From assembly GCA_019744775.1 (NCBI GenBank), contig JAIETZ010000008.1, positions 37,384 to 101,383 of the forward strand: DNA of 64,000 nt, in the 5' to 3' direction. Shown here piece by piece: positions 57,566 through 64,000 of this stretch (position 1 is its first letter; every line of letters begins with the position of its first letter). The position numbers were made by a program, and so were the translations under genes. This DNA is from Candidatus Obscuribacterales bacterium. Lineage in GTDB: Bacteria > Cyanobacteriota > Vampirovibrionia > Obscuribacterales > Obscuribacteraceae. A model generated the notes under the pieces. That model made no database searches, was not told the origin of the DNA, and saw only the letters and a list, made by a program, of their open reading frames with translations.

Positions 57566-58375
57566 ATGCTGAATACCAAGAAGATTTTTGCCGGTATCGT
57601 CACAGTGCTCGCCTTGAGCGTAAGTCTTGCCCAGCCGGCGCAAGCGCAGTATTACACGGGCTTACTGCCATATCCCTGGTACAAGTGGCGCATGTGGCCC
57701 TTGAACATGCTGTGGGGACAAGGCAACTATTACAACGGCTATGGTTATCGAACCAATCCGCTCTACTTCATAAACTCAGCAGCGAATTCTATTGCTAGTC
57801 CATACGCCTACAACAACGGCTATAACGGCTATGGCTATCGTCCATACAACTATTATGGAACGCGCTACCCTGCCCAGATGCAACAGTATCAAGACGTGGA
57901 ACCAATTAACTACCCGCGCGTGCGCACAAAGCAGAAGCGTCAATTGCCGATGGTTGTTGATCAAACACAACATGCCCAATGGCAAAATCCACCAGTGACA
58001 AATCGTCCTGCTGACGAACAACTAGCAGCACATGCTCCAACAATTGTGCCACCGACAATTCCGGCAGGACCAAGCGCCGCTCAAAGATTTGTTGACCAAG
58101 TCAATCAAAGACACTTCGGCAATGTATCCAGCGCACTCTTCGATCCAGAGACACGCTCACTGGCTCGCCAATGCGGCGTAGTTGACTCCGACGACATATT
58201 CGACGCAGACTTCGGCAACGACCGCTTAGAACAAATGCGCGGCATTCTCCAAGACCAATCACTGTCACCCGAAGTACGCGCCCAAACCGTAAGTGTCCTC
58301 ATCAAGCATCGCGGTCCAAGTACAAACGCACAATCCACATACGTAGCCGGCAGCAAATCTCCCAACTGGCATTAG
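57566..58375 (+). CDS. Exported Tyr/Asn-rich protein
   Basis: 269 residues from ATG 57566; the frame extends to 57500 within the REP, which is not native. Signal peptide about 1-28 (GIVTVLALSVSLAQPAQAQ). Residues 30-110 are rich in Tyr, Asn and Gly with repeats of NGYGYR (twice) and related YNGYN; then a basic segment (RTKQKRQ), a Pro/Ala linker and a C-terminal helical domain (about 190-255, RFVDQVNQRHFGNV to MRGILQD). Same layout as the protein at 42255. Function unknown; probably envelope-associated. Confidence 0.8.
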   Translation: MLNTKKIFAGIVTVLALSVSLAQPAQAQYYTGLLPYPWYKWRMWPLNMLWGQGNYYNGYGYRTNPLYFINSAANSIASPYAYNNGYNGYGYRPYNYYGTRYPAQMQQYQDVEPINYPRVRTKQKRQLPMVVDQTQHAQWQNPPVTNRPADEQLAAHAPTIVPPTIPAGPSAAQRFVDQVNQRHFGNVSSALFDPETRSLARQCGVVDSDDIFDADFGNDRLEQMRGILQDQSLSPEVRAQTVSVLIKHRGPSTNAQSTYVAGSKSPNWH

Positions 58376-58412
58376 ACACCTACTAGTGGTCGTCGTAAAG
58401 CAGCCCAAAAAA

Positions 58413-58435
58413 GTAGGGGCGCATTGCATGCGCCC
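58413..58435 (+). repeat. REP-like palindrome, copy 13
   Basis: GTAG plus the 19-bp palindrome, between convergent genes. Confidence 0.85.
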
Positions 58436-58441
58436 GCTGTC

Positions 58442-58654
58442 CTAGCCGCGAGAATCCCGGCTCAACTGTAATAGCCGTTGCTGCTCATATGCAGACAACT
58501 GCTCGTACTGTTTTTGTCCTGGACGATAGCTCGGATCGTTTATCTTTAGCCGCAAGTAGGCGTCAACGTTAGCGATCTTAGAATCAATTTCGCGAAGCAT
58601 GTTGCTGTTCTTATTGAAAGGCGGTGCTGGTGGATCTGTTCCTGGCGTAGTCAT
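58442..58654 (-). CDS. Small 70-residue protein
   Basis: Starts behind AAAGGAGAAA, a strong ribosome binding site. Pro/Asn-rich N-terminus, then a charged helical part (MLREIDSKIANVDAYLRLKIN) and Gln/Arg-rich end. No signal peptide or known domain. Real on the strength of its initiation site; function unknown. It follows the thioredoxin-fold gene by 108 nt on the same strand. Confidence 0.65.
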   Translation of the reverse strand: MTTPGTDPPAPPFNKNSNMLREIDSKIANVDAYLRLKINDPSYRPGQKQYEQLSAYEQQRLLQLSRDSRG

Positions 58655-58762
58655 TTTCTCCTTTGTCTAGTAAATAAAAAGTCTGCTCCTGCAGGACTAG
58701 GACGGAGTGGCTTGGGAAGAGCACACCCCATCCTTGCTGCGCAGTTATGCTTTTTAGCAGAG

Positions 58763-59692
58763 TTATTTCTTGTCGTCGTCTCGACGTATCACGCCGAATC
58801 TGCGCTTGCGACGACGACTGGGGTCATCTTCGAGAAGCAACCCGGTTGGACAGGGAAGATCTTTTAACTTGTCCCATTCATCAAGCGTTTCTTGTGGAAT
58901 CATTGCTTTCAGCTTGGGGCCGACTTCGTCGTAGTCTAGTCCGAACTTTTGTAGGTACGGACGCAGAGCCTCTGGTGCTGCAATCATTGCTCCATAGAGT
59001 GATTCGACAGTATGGTGTCCGAGTCCGAGAAGAGCATCGATAAATTTCTGCGGCAATCCGGACTTCTTGATGCTGGTGCCATTTAGTGAGTATTCGTGTC
59101 CGGCAGTATGCACTGCTGAGATGAGTTTCTTCTCTGGTGCTGAGGTAGCATCTAGGACGGCTTGTCGCAGGGATTGGAATGTCTCAGCTGCTCCAAGTTG
59201 ATTCCAGATAGCGTCCATAGGCTCTCTAATTGCCGCAGCTGATTCGGACAGATAGATTGCTTCGGCTGCATTGACCAGCTCAAGATATTCTTTTTCTCGC
59301 TCCTCTAGATTCTTTGGCGGAATGTATTGTTCGCACCGCGTTGTTTTTACGAAGGACGCGAATATCTGGCGAAGATTCTCATACTGTCCTGGTTCAAAAC
59401 CCTGGTAGCAATGAAGTACAGTGCCTTTGTCGAAAAACACAAGAGCTGGTATGTCTTGTGTGGTCGCGAAGCTTTCGAATATAGCCTTATTTTCGGGCAC
59501 ATCAATACTCATCTCATAGATCTTGATTTGAAAATTGTATTGGGAAGCGAATTTCTTCACATAAGGAGTAAAGATGCGGCATGCACCATCGTTAGCAGAT
59601 GTGAACTTGACGACTACGGGTAGTGTGGATTTCAAAACACGGTCCGTGAAATCCTTTCGTGATACTGGAAATGTTGGCATTAACATTGGCAT
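58763..59692 (-). CDS. Thioredoxin-fold protein with novel helical C-domain
   Basis: 309 residues; ATG 59692 or, with better spacing from AGGAG, ATG 59686. Residues 1-115 have the thioredoxin fold (VVVKFTSANDGACRIFTPYVKKF and the cis-Pro in QDIPALVFFDKG), but the WCGPC site has only one Cys (C38), so it cannot do normal dithiol exchange and may be a carrier or chaperone. Residues about 190-270 (LISAVHTAGHEYS... IDALLGLGHHTVESLYGAM... LRPYLQKFGLDYDEVGPKLKAMI) match residues 22-73 of the 15335 protein and resemble a Clp N-repeat or helix-hairpin-helix. Tail is basic. Last gene of the PLP cluster. Confidence 0.82.
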   Translation of the reverse strand: MPMLMPTFPVSRKDFTDRVLKSTLPVVVKFTSANDGACRIFTPYVKKFASQYNFQIKIYEMSIDVPENKAIFESFATTQDIPALVFFDKGTVLHCYQGFEPGQYENLRQIFASFVKTTRCEQYIPPKNLEEREKEYLELVNAAEAIYLSESAAAIREPMDAIWNQLGAAETFQSLRQAVLDATSAPEKKLISAVHTAGHEYSLNGTSIKKSGLPQKFIDALLGLGHHTVESLYGAMIAAPEALRPYLQKFGLDYDEVGPKLKAMIPQETLDEWDKLKDLPCPTGLLLEDDPSRRRKRRFGVIRRDDDKK

Positions 59693-59718
59693 TCTCCTAA
59701 ATTTGAGCTCGTAAACGC

Positions 59719-60939
59719 TTACAGCAGGTTATTGCGCAGGATCTCTATGAGGTGTGCGATTTCTTGCTCGGTGTTGTATACGTGTAGACTTATTCGCAGG
59801 TAGTTGTCGCCCGTGGCTTTCTTGAAAAGGCAATGGCTATTGGCTCTTACAAGAATGTTGTGACTGGAAAGTAAGGCAGATACATCTGCGGTTGCTGCTT
59901 GTGCAAACCGGAAGGAAATGACACCGTAGCCGTGCGCGCAATTACAACGGTCTACGCCCGGCGAAAATTCAATGCCGGGAAGTTGTTTGAGTTGAAAGTA
60001 CAGGCTTTTGGTAAGCCTGTCGATTGTCTGCTCGATATTATTGATTCCGATGCTTTCGATAAAATCAATAGCCGGAACGAGAGACAAAATTGACGGAGTA
60101 TTCTGTGTGCCGGACTCCAGAACATTGGCAAGCGTATTCGACTGGATTTTTAGCTTTTTGCCGGATGGATCAATCCTCATGCCGCCGCCTACTATTACTG
60201 GATTGAGTTTCTTGCGTAGCTTGGGCGACACCCAAAGGATACCGACACCATTGGCGGCGAACATCTTATGGCCACCAAATACGAGGAAATCCACCGGCAG
60301 TTCGTTGACATCAACTGTGCAATGACCAACGCTTTGACTGGCGTCCAGTGCAATTAGGACGTTTTTGCCGAGGATTTGTCTAACTTCTTTGACTTCCATA
60401 TCCAAGCCATAGAGATGGTGGATGTGTGACATTGCCATGATTCTCGTACGTGCGGTTTTCGAGGCGGCAATGTGTTTAAGCGCATAGTCTCCATGTTCGT
60501 GCATGCGAATGGGTATGAGCTTTATCTTTATTCCGAATGCGCGCAATTGGTCTCTTAAGTGAAACCATGGTAGAACTGCTGATTCATGATCTTCCAAGCA
60601 AAGCATCACCTCATCGCCTGTCTTTAGATTGTTTAAACCCCAAGCTAGAGAAATGATATTGAGACTTTCCGTTGCGCCGCTGGTGAAGCAGATGTCTTCG
60701 GGGTTGGCGCCGATGAAAGTAGCAACTCGAGTGCGCGCTTCTTCGATACGAGTCTTGAGCAATGTGCTCATTTTGTACATGCTTCGCCCGGCGTTCGCGC
60801 AATTTTCGGTGTAAAACGCATTGATGGTGTCGATTACTGTCTGAGGCTTTTGCGCGGTTGCGGCATTGTCGAAGAAGATGGTGTCCGGATGTTGAGCGAA
60901 GATGGGGAATTGGGAGCGAATTTGGTCTGTGTTTAGCAT
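59719..60939 (-). CDS. SufS/CsdA-like class V aminotransferase
   Basis: 406 residues behind GAGGTTCCTC. PLP enzyme: Lys225 in FGGHKMF forms the Schiff base, with H118, D199 and SGATES-type phosphate contacts. C370 in NSHCLF corresponds to the persulfide Cys of SufS. Expected reaction: Cys to Ala with sulfur transfer to C370 and then to an acceptor. It lies between a CysK-rhodanese fusion and a thioredoxin-fold gene rather than with sufBCDU, which suggests sulfur delivery to a small molecule or tRNA rather than general Fe-S assembly. Confidence 0.9.
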   Translation of the reverse strand: MLNTDQIRSQFPIFAQHPDTIFFDNAATAQKPQTVIDTINAFYTENCANAGRSMYKMSTLLKTRIEEARTRVATFIGANPEDICFTSGATESLNIISLAWGLNNLKTGDEVMLCLEDHESAVLPWFHLRDQLRAFGIKIKLIPIRMHEHGDYALKHIAASKTARTRIMAMSHIHHLYGLDMEVKEVRQILGKNVLIALDASQSVGHCTVDVNELPVDFLVFGGHKMFAANGVGILWVSPKLRKKLNPVIVGGGMRIDPSGKKLKIQSNTLANVLESGTQNTPSILSLVPAIDFIESIGINNIEQTIDRLTKSLYFQLKQLPGIEFSPGVDRCNCAHGYGVISFRFAQAATADVSALLSSHNILVRANSHCLFKKATGDNYLRISLHVYNTEQEIAHLIEILRNNLL

Positions 60940-60959
60940 GAGGAACCTCGTGTTTTACT

Positions 60960-61095
60960 GTCATGTCGACCGAGCCGAAGGCGAGTCGAGACATCTGCTA
61001 GACCGAACCGAAGTTACCCGTGATCGCGAGCAACTTCGAATCCATGCAGCAGATTTCTCGACTACGGATGCTATGCATCCTTCGCTCGAAATGAC
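60960..61095. repeat. GTCAT-type long inverted repeat, copy 4
   Basis: Starts GTCATGTCGACCGAG and ends CTCGAAATGAC with internal agacatctgc/gcagatttctcg arms. It lies inside the PLP cluster between the CysK-rhodanese and SufS-like genes. Confidence 0.75.
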
Positions 61096-61103
61096 ATAGG
61101 TGT

Positions 61104-62432
61104 TTACTGTTGTAACATTGGCCTGAAAATTGGCATCCCAGCGTCGCGCCAGGCGACGAAGCCGCCGGAGAGACTTGCGCTTGTTATACCGTGTTGTGTG
61201 AGAAATGCGGCGAACTTGCGGGAATCGTCTCCTTGTGGGCAAACGAAGAGGACATGGTGCTTCTTGGAAAAGGGCACGCCCATTTCGCAAAGGTCTTCCA
61301 GCACATCAGACGGCATGTTGATCGCGCCCTCGATGTGACCGGATTTGAAGGCAAGACTGCCACGAAGATCTACAACTAGGCAGTGGGGATTAGCAGACAG
61401 CAATGTCAGTGCTTGTTCCACATTGACTTGCGGCGCTTGTGAGCAAACATCTTCTGGTAGATTTCGTGGTGTGTCCTTGCGTGTCGCGTAACCGAATAGT
61501 TCCGGGCGATACTTTTGCAAATAGGATAGATACCATTCGAGCCTGTCACAGACGATGAATACGGCGTTCCGTTTTTGTTTTAGCCTTTTATCAATTGTCC
61601 TTAAGTGTTTAAGTGCCGCGATATACGAAGCACCGCTTGTCGGACCAGCTAGGACGCCTAGCTGGCGGGCAAGGATTAGCATTCCGTCTATGGATTCGTT
61701 GATGCTTGTTTCTACAATGCGTGAGTAGACATCTTTCTTGAAGAGTCCTACCTCAAACAGCTCGTCGGAATTGCGAATGCCTGGAATGGATTGTCCGGGT
61801 CGCGCTACAACGCCAACTAATTGCAATTTGGTATTGACTGATTTCAAATGCTCGCCGGCTCCGCGTGAAGATCCGGTGGTTCCTAGTCCGGTGATGAAAT
61901 AATCAACAGGCGCGCGTAGATCTCTTATGATTTCATATCCTGTTCCAAAAAAGTGAGCGCGCATGTTTTTCTCGTTAGTGAACTGAGAAGTATGGAAGTA
62001 CTTGCCAGGCTTGCCGTTCATTTCCCTTTCAATGTAAGCAATGGGGTTGTTGGGATCATTAGGATCGGGACAAGATGACATCGCTGGAAATTCGCTTATT
62101 TGTGCACCAAGTACTTGCAAGATGTGCTTAACTTCTGGCACGGGAAAACGGTTAGCGACAACGCGAAAGGGAATCCCGCGCATTGAGCAAAGCACTTGCA
62201 TTGCTTTGGCCATATTGCCACTTGATGATTCAATGACCGTCTGCTTGGACGCTTCAATGTCTTCGAATTCCTCTGCAAGGATTTCACCCGCTGGACGATC
62301 TTTGAGAGACCCGAATGGATTCAAGTGCTCAAGTTTGGCGTATAGATTGATGTTTTTAAGACCGTGAACTTTCGGGTCAATCTCCAATAAGGGAGTTTGC
62401 CCGATAAGCGCTGTGATTGATTTGATGAGCAT
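61104..62432 (-). CDS. Cysteine synthase-like enzyme fused to rhodanese
   Basis: 442 residues behind GAGGTACAACC. Residues 1-310: fold-type II PLP enzyme of the CysK/CBS group, with K44 in SLKDRPA, the phosphate loop SSSGNMA, and TGLGTTGSS. Residues about 340-442: rhodanese domain with active-site loop C398 in CPQGDDSR. Cysteine synthases join O-acetylserine or O-phosphoserine with a sulfur nucleophile; the rhodanese half could supply or accept persulfide sulfur. Gene order ties it to the SufS-like and LysA-like genes. Confidence 0.9.
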   Translation of the reverse strand: MLIKSITALIGQTPLLEIDPKVHGLKNINLYAKLEHLNPFGSLKDRPAGEILAEEFEDIEASKQTVIESSSGNMAKAMQVLCSMRGIPFRVVANRFPVPEVKHILQVLGAQISEFPAMSSCPDPNDPNNPIAYIEREMNGKPGKYFHTSQFTNEKNMRAHFFGTGYEIIRDLRAPVDYFITGLGTTGSSRGAGEHLKSVNTKLQLVGVVARPGQSIPGIRNSDELFEVGLFKKDVYSRIVETSINESIDGMLILARQLGVLAGPTSGASYIAALKHLRTIDKRLKQKRNAVFIVCDRLEWYLSYLQKYRPELFGYATRKDTPRNLPEDVCSQAPQVNVEQALTLLSANPHCLVVDLRGSLAFKSGHIEGAINMPSDVLEDLCEMGVPFSKKHHVLFVCPQGDDSRKFAAFLTQHGITSASLSGGFVAWRDAGMPIFRPMLQQ

Positions 62433-62441
62433 GGTTGTACC

Positions 62442-63917
62442 TCAGTGCAATTTCCAAACTGGCGAGTATTGTTCATCGAGCATCCATATAAGAGCTTTGC
62501 CTTTTCCTTCAACCACTGCTGCGCGACGCGCTGTCGGCTGCATAATGGAATTAGTGACGCTGAAGTCCATCATGTATGCAGCCGTGTTGATAAAGGCGAA
62601 GATGTCTCCCTTGCGCGGTAACTCCGGCAGGAACACTTTACGCCTGAATATCAAATCGCTTTCCAAGCAGAGGTTGCCGGACAGGAAGTACCCTTTGTGT
62701 TGACGCTTGTCGGATTTGCCGAGAGTTCTTATCTGAATGGGATCGACAAATATTTCTTGATCTAGAAATGCCAGATCCTGGCGTTTCATATCAAGTCCGA
62801 CAATGTCGTTGTTTGGTCCCTTGAGCGAGTTGACGCGAGCAAGGGTGACACCGGCCAGGTCAAGAAGTGCCCTTCCCGGCTCCAGCCAGAGCGCAATTTC
62901 GTTGTTTCGCAGCATGTCTCCAAGTGCGCATTTGTCGAATGGTTGCAACTTGCTTGCTAGAAGCTCCTTGAGAAAGGTGCTGCCAGGCAAGGGGTTGAAG
63001 AAGCTGTAGGCGTTGAGAGATCCACGCAAGGCCCCTCCTTCAGCAGATAGACCGAAAAAGTTGTGGTTCCACGTGATCGCCGATGGTGCACCTGTCTGGC
63101 TTGTCAGCGCCGCTTCTTTCAGTGCTGCCACATAGCGGCTCCAATCTTCTTCGTGAGCGAGATAATTGATGCCAAATCCACCGCCAATGTTGATGACATG
63201 TGGTGTCAGATCTAACGCAATGGCCTTCTCAAATGCTTCAAAGCAATAGCGAATTGCTTCCGATCGTTCTTCAACGCTGGTGCTGTCCAAATGGAATGAA
63301 AAACCGAGCAATGCTAGATTATCTCGATGCGGAGCAATGACGGAGCTTAGTACTTCTGCAATTTGTGCAAAGTGTATGCCGAAGCGGCTTAGCTTAACAG
63401 GAGGAAGACCAAAGACATCGCCGAACTTAAAATTGCTCAGACGCAAGAGAATTCGAGCCTTGCGTGCAATGCCGAGAGCTTCCTTGACCGACAAGATGTC
63501 CTTAAGCTCTTGAACGCAGTCAACATTGATGGCAACGTCGTGCAGTAAGCATAGATGCAAGAAGTCTACATCTTTGGGTCCTGTTGCTTGCAGGCGGTTG
63601 CCGCTAAATCCACTTGCGAGCGCGTGCTTTAGTTCGCCGACCGATGCTACATCGCAATTGACGCCGGAGACGGCTAGTTGCTTCAGCAAGGAGTCTGACT
63701 GGTTGGCTTTGTGCGCAAAGAAGAGTGAGCTGTTGAGTGTGTATTCGTCCAGCACGGACTGAAACGCTTTCACATTTGCTTCTATTGCTTGTGGAAATAG
63801 CACGCTTGTTGGACTGCCACATGCTAATACGATTTGTGAAATGAGCGCTTCGTTGTTTAAGAATGAACCAATTAACGGGTTGTATCGTGGACGTAGCACG
63901 AGAGGCGATTTTTGCAT
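62442..63917 (-). CDS. LysA-like PLP decarboxylase (fold III)
   Basis: 491 residues. Fold-type III PLP enzyme of the Orn/DAP/Arg decarboxylase group: K70 in FFAHKANQ, the Ser-rich and HLDS segment, GGGFG phosphate loop, EPGRAL and SGNLCLESDL near the C-terminus (Cys of the second subunit's active site). Usual members decarboxylate diaminopimelate, ornithine, arginine or carboxynorspermidine; here the substrate is not clear, and gene neighbours suggest a 2,3-diamino or sulfur-bearing amino acid. Gap to the CysK-rhodanese gene is 9 nt, so they are co-transcribed. It may not be the first gene: the window ends 83 nt upstream. Confidence 0.9.
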   Translation of the reverse strand: MQKSPLVLRPRYNPLIGSFLNNEALISQIVLACGSPTSVLFPQAIEANVKAFQSVLDEYTLNSSLFFAHKANQSDSLLKQLAVSGVNCDVASVGELKHALASGFSGNRLQATGPKDVDFLHLCLLHDVAINVDCVQELKDILSVKEALGIARKARILLRLSNFKFGDVFGLPPVKLSRFGIHFAQIAEVLSSVIAPHRDNLALLGFSFHLDSTSVEERSEAIRYCFEAFEKAIALDLTPHVINIGGGFGINYLAHEEDWSRYVAALKEAALTSQTGAPSAITWNHNFFGLSAEGGALRGSLNAYSFFNPLPGSTFLKELLASKLQPFDKCALGDMLRNNEIALWLEPGRALLDLAGVTLARVNSLKGPNNDIVGLDMKRQDLAFLDQEIFVDPIQIRTLGKSDKRQHKGYFLSGNLCLESDLIFRRKVFLPELPRKGDIFAFINTAAYMMDFSVTNSIMQPTARRAAVVEGKGKALIWMLDEQYSPVWKLH

Positions 63918-63949
63918 GGTCGTGGTCCTTTAACATGGTGTGTGACTTT

Positions 63950-64000
63950 GTCATTCCGAGCTGAAGGCGAGGAATCTTCCAATAGCTCTTTGCCGTTCGT
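63950..64000. repeat. GTCAT-type repeat, partial at window edge
   Basis: GTCATTCCGAGCTGAAGGCGAGGAATCTTCC begins at 63950 and runs off the window, the same family as the copies at 4345, 18150, 26819, 50752 and 60960. Confidence 0.65.

Noticed and set aside
1..64000. CRISPR array, tRNA or rRNA genes, transposase genes or prophage
   Set aside because: No regularly spaced repeats with unique spacers, no cloverleaf-like sequences and no recombinase or phage protein were recognised by eye. A tRNAscan or IS search would be needed to be sure.

Overview
The window reads as about 64 kb of chromosome from a diderm (outer-membrane) heterotrophic bacterium of middling GC. Evidence for a diderm cell is an MCE/MlaE/ATPase lipid transporter, an ExbD/TolR protein and many exported proteins. 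The gene style (large intergenic gaps full of palindromic repeats, an HU protein with a Lys/Ala-rich tail, many lineage-specific small proteins) would fit a non-photosynthetic cyanobacterial relative (Vampirovibrionia/Melainabacteria, Obscuribacterales-like). That placement is inference and was not tested. No rRNA, tRNA, CRISPR array, prophage or transposase gene was seen.

Layout. 1-2.8 kb: partial membrane protein, trmD, HU. 3-5.2 kb: exported PQQ-type propeller and an M23 peptidase. 5.3-10.5 kb (minus): two MlaE permeases, ATPase, MCE protein, gatB. 10.7-12.1 kb: two unknown genes. 12.2-18.1 kb (minus): a nine-gene operon with an exported S41 peptidase, small membrane proteins, a Pth-like protein, a Cys-rich protein and an Hsp100-D2/TPR ATPase. 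18.4-19.5 kb: prfB with its programmed frameshift. 19.6-26.3 kb: FAD oxidoreductase, a TPR-like protein, an M16 and a second S41 peptidase, and an IPT/TIG exported protein. 26.4-34.3 kb: HAD protein, exported TPR/poly-Q protein, cytidine deaminase, unknown small genes, and two toxin-antitoxin pairs set among direct repeats. 34.4-41.7 kb: CYTH protein, hydrolase, SGNH plus MBOAT acyltransferase genes and a GT4 glycosyltransferase. 41.8-54.9 kb: small and exported proteins, a stand-alone Clp N-domain-like protein, an M4-like and an M28 metallopeptidase, an adenosine deaminase-like protein and an erythrin-type rubrerythrin. 55.2-58.7 kb: ExbD, leucine-type dehydrogenase, Zn-ribbon protein. 58.7-63.9 kb (minus): a cluster of LysA-like decarboxylase, CysK-rhodanese fusion, SufS-like enzyme and thioredoxin-fold protein.

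Two repeat families fill the gaps. One is a 23-bp REP-like palindrome (GTAG followed by GGGCGCAT-TGC-ATGCGCCC), seen 13 times. The other is an approximately 50-160 bp element beginning GTCATTTCGAG/GTCATTCTGAG, often closing with the inverse. A third recurring pattern is a terminator-like hairpin lying directly before the ribosome binding site of the next gene, with too little space for a promoter in at least four cases.

The most promising material for an undescribed system is the PLP/sulfur cluster at the right end. Its thioredoxin-fold protein shares an apparent novel domain of about 50 residues with a protein of the 12-18 kb operon. That operon has an Hsp100-type ATPase lacking an N-domain, while a separate N-domain-like protein is encoded at 44.5 kb.
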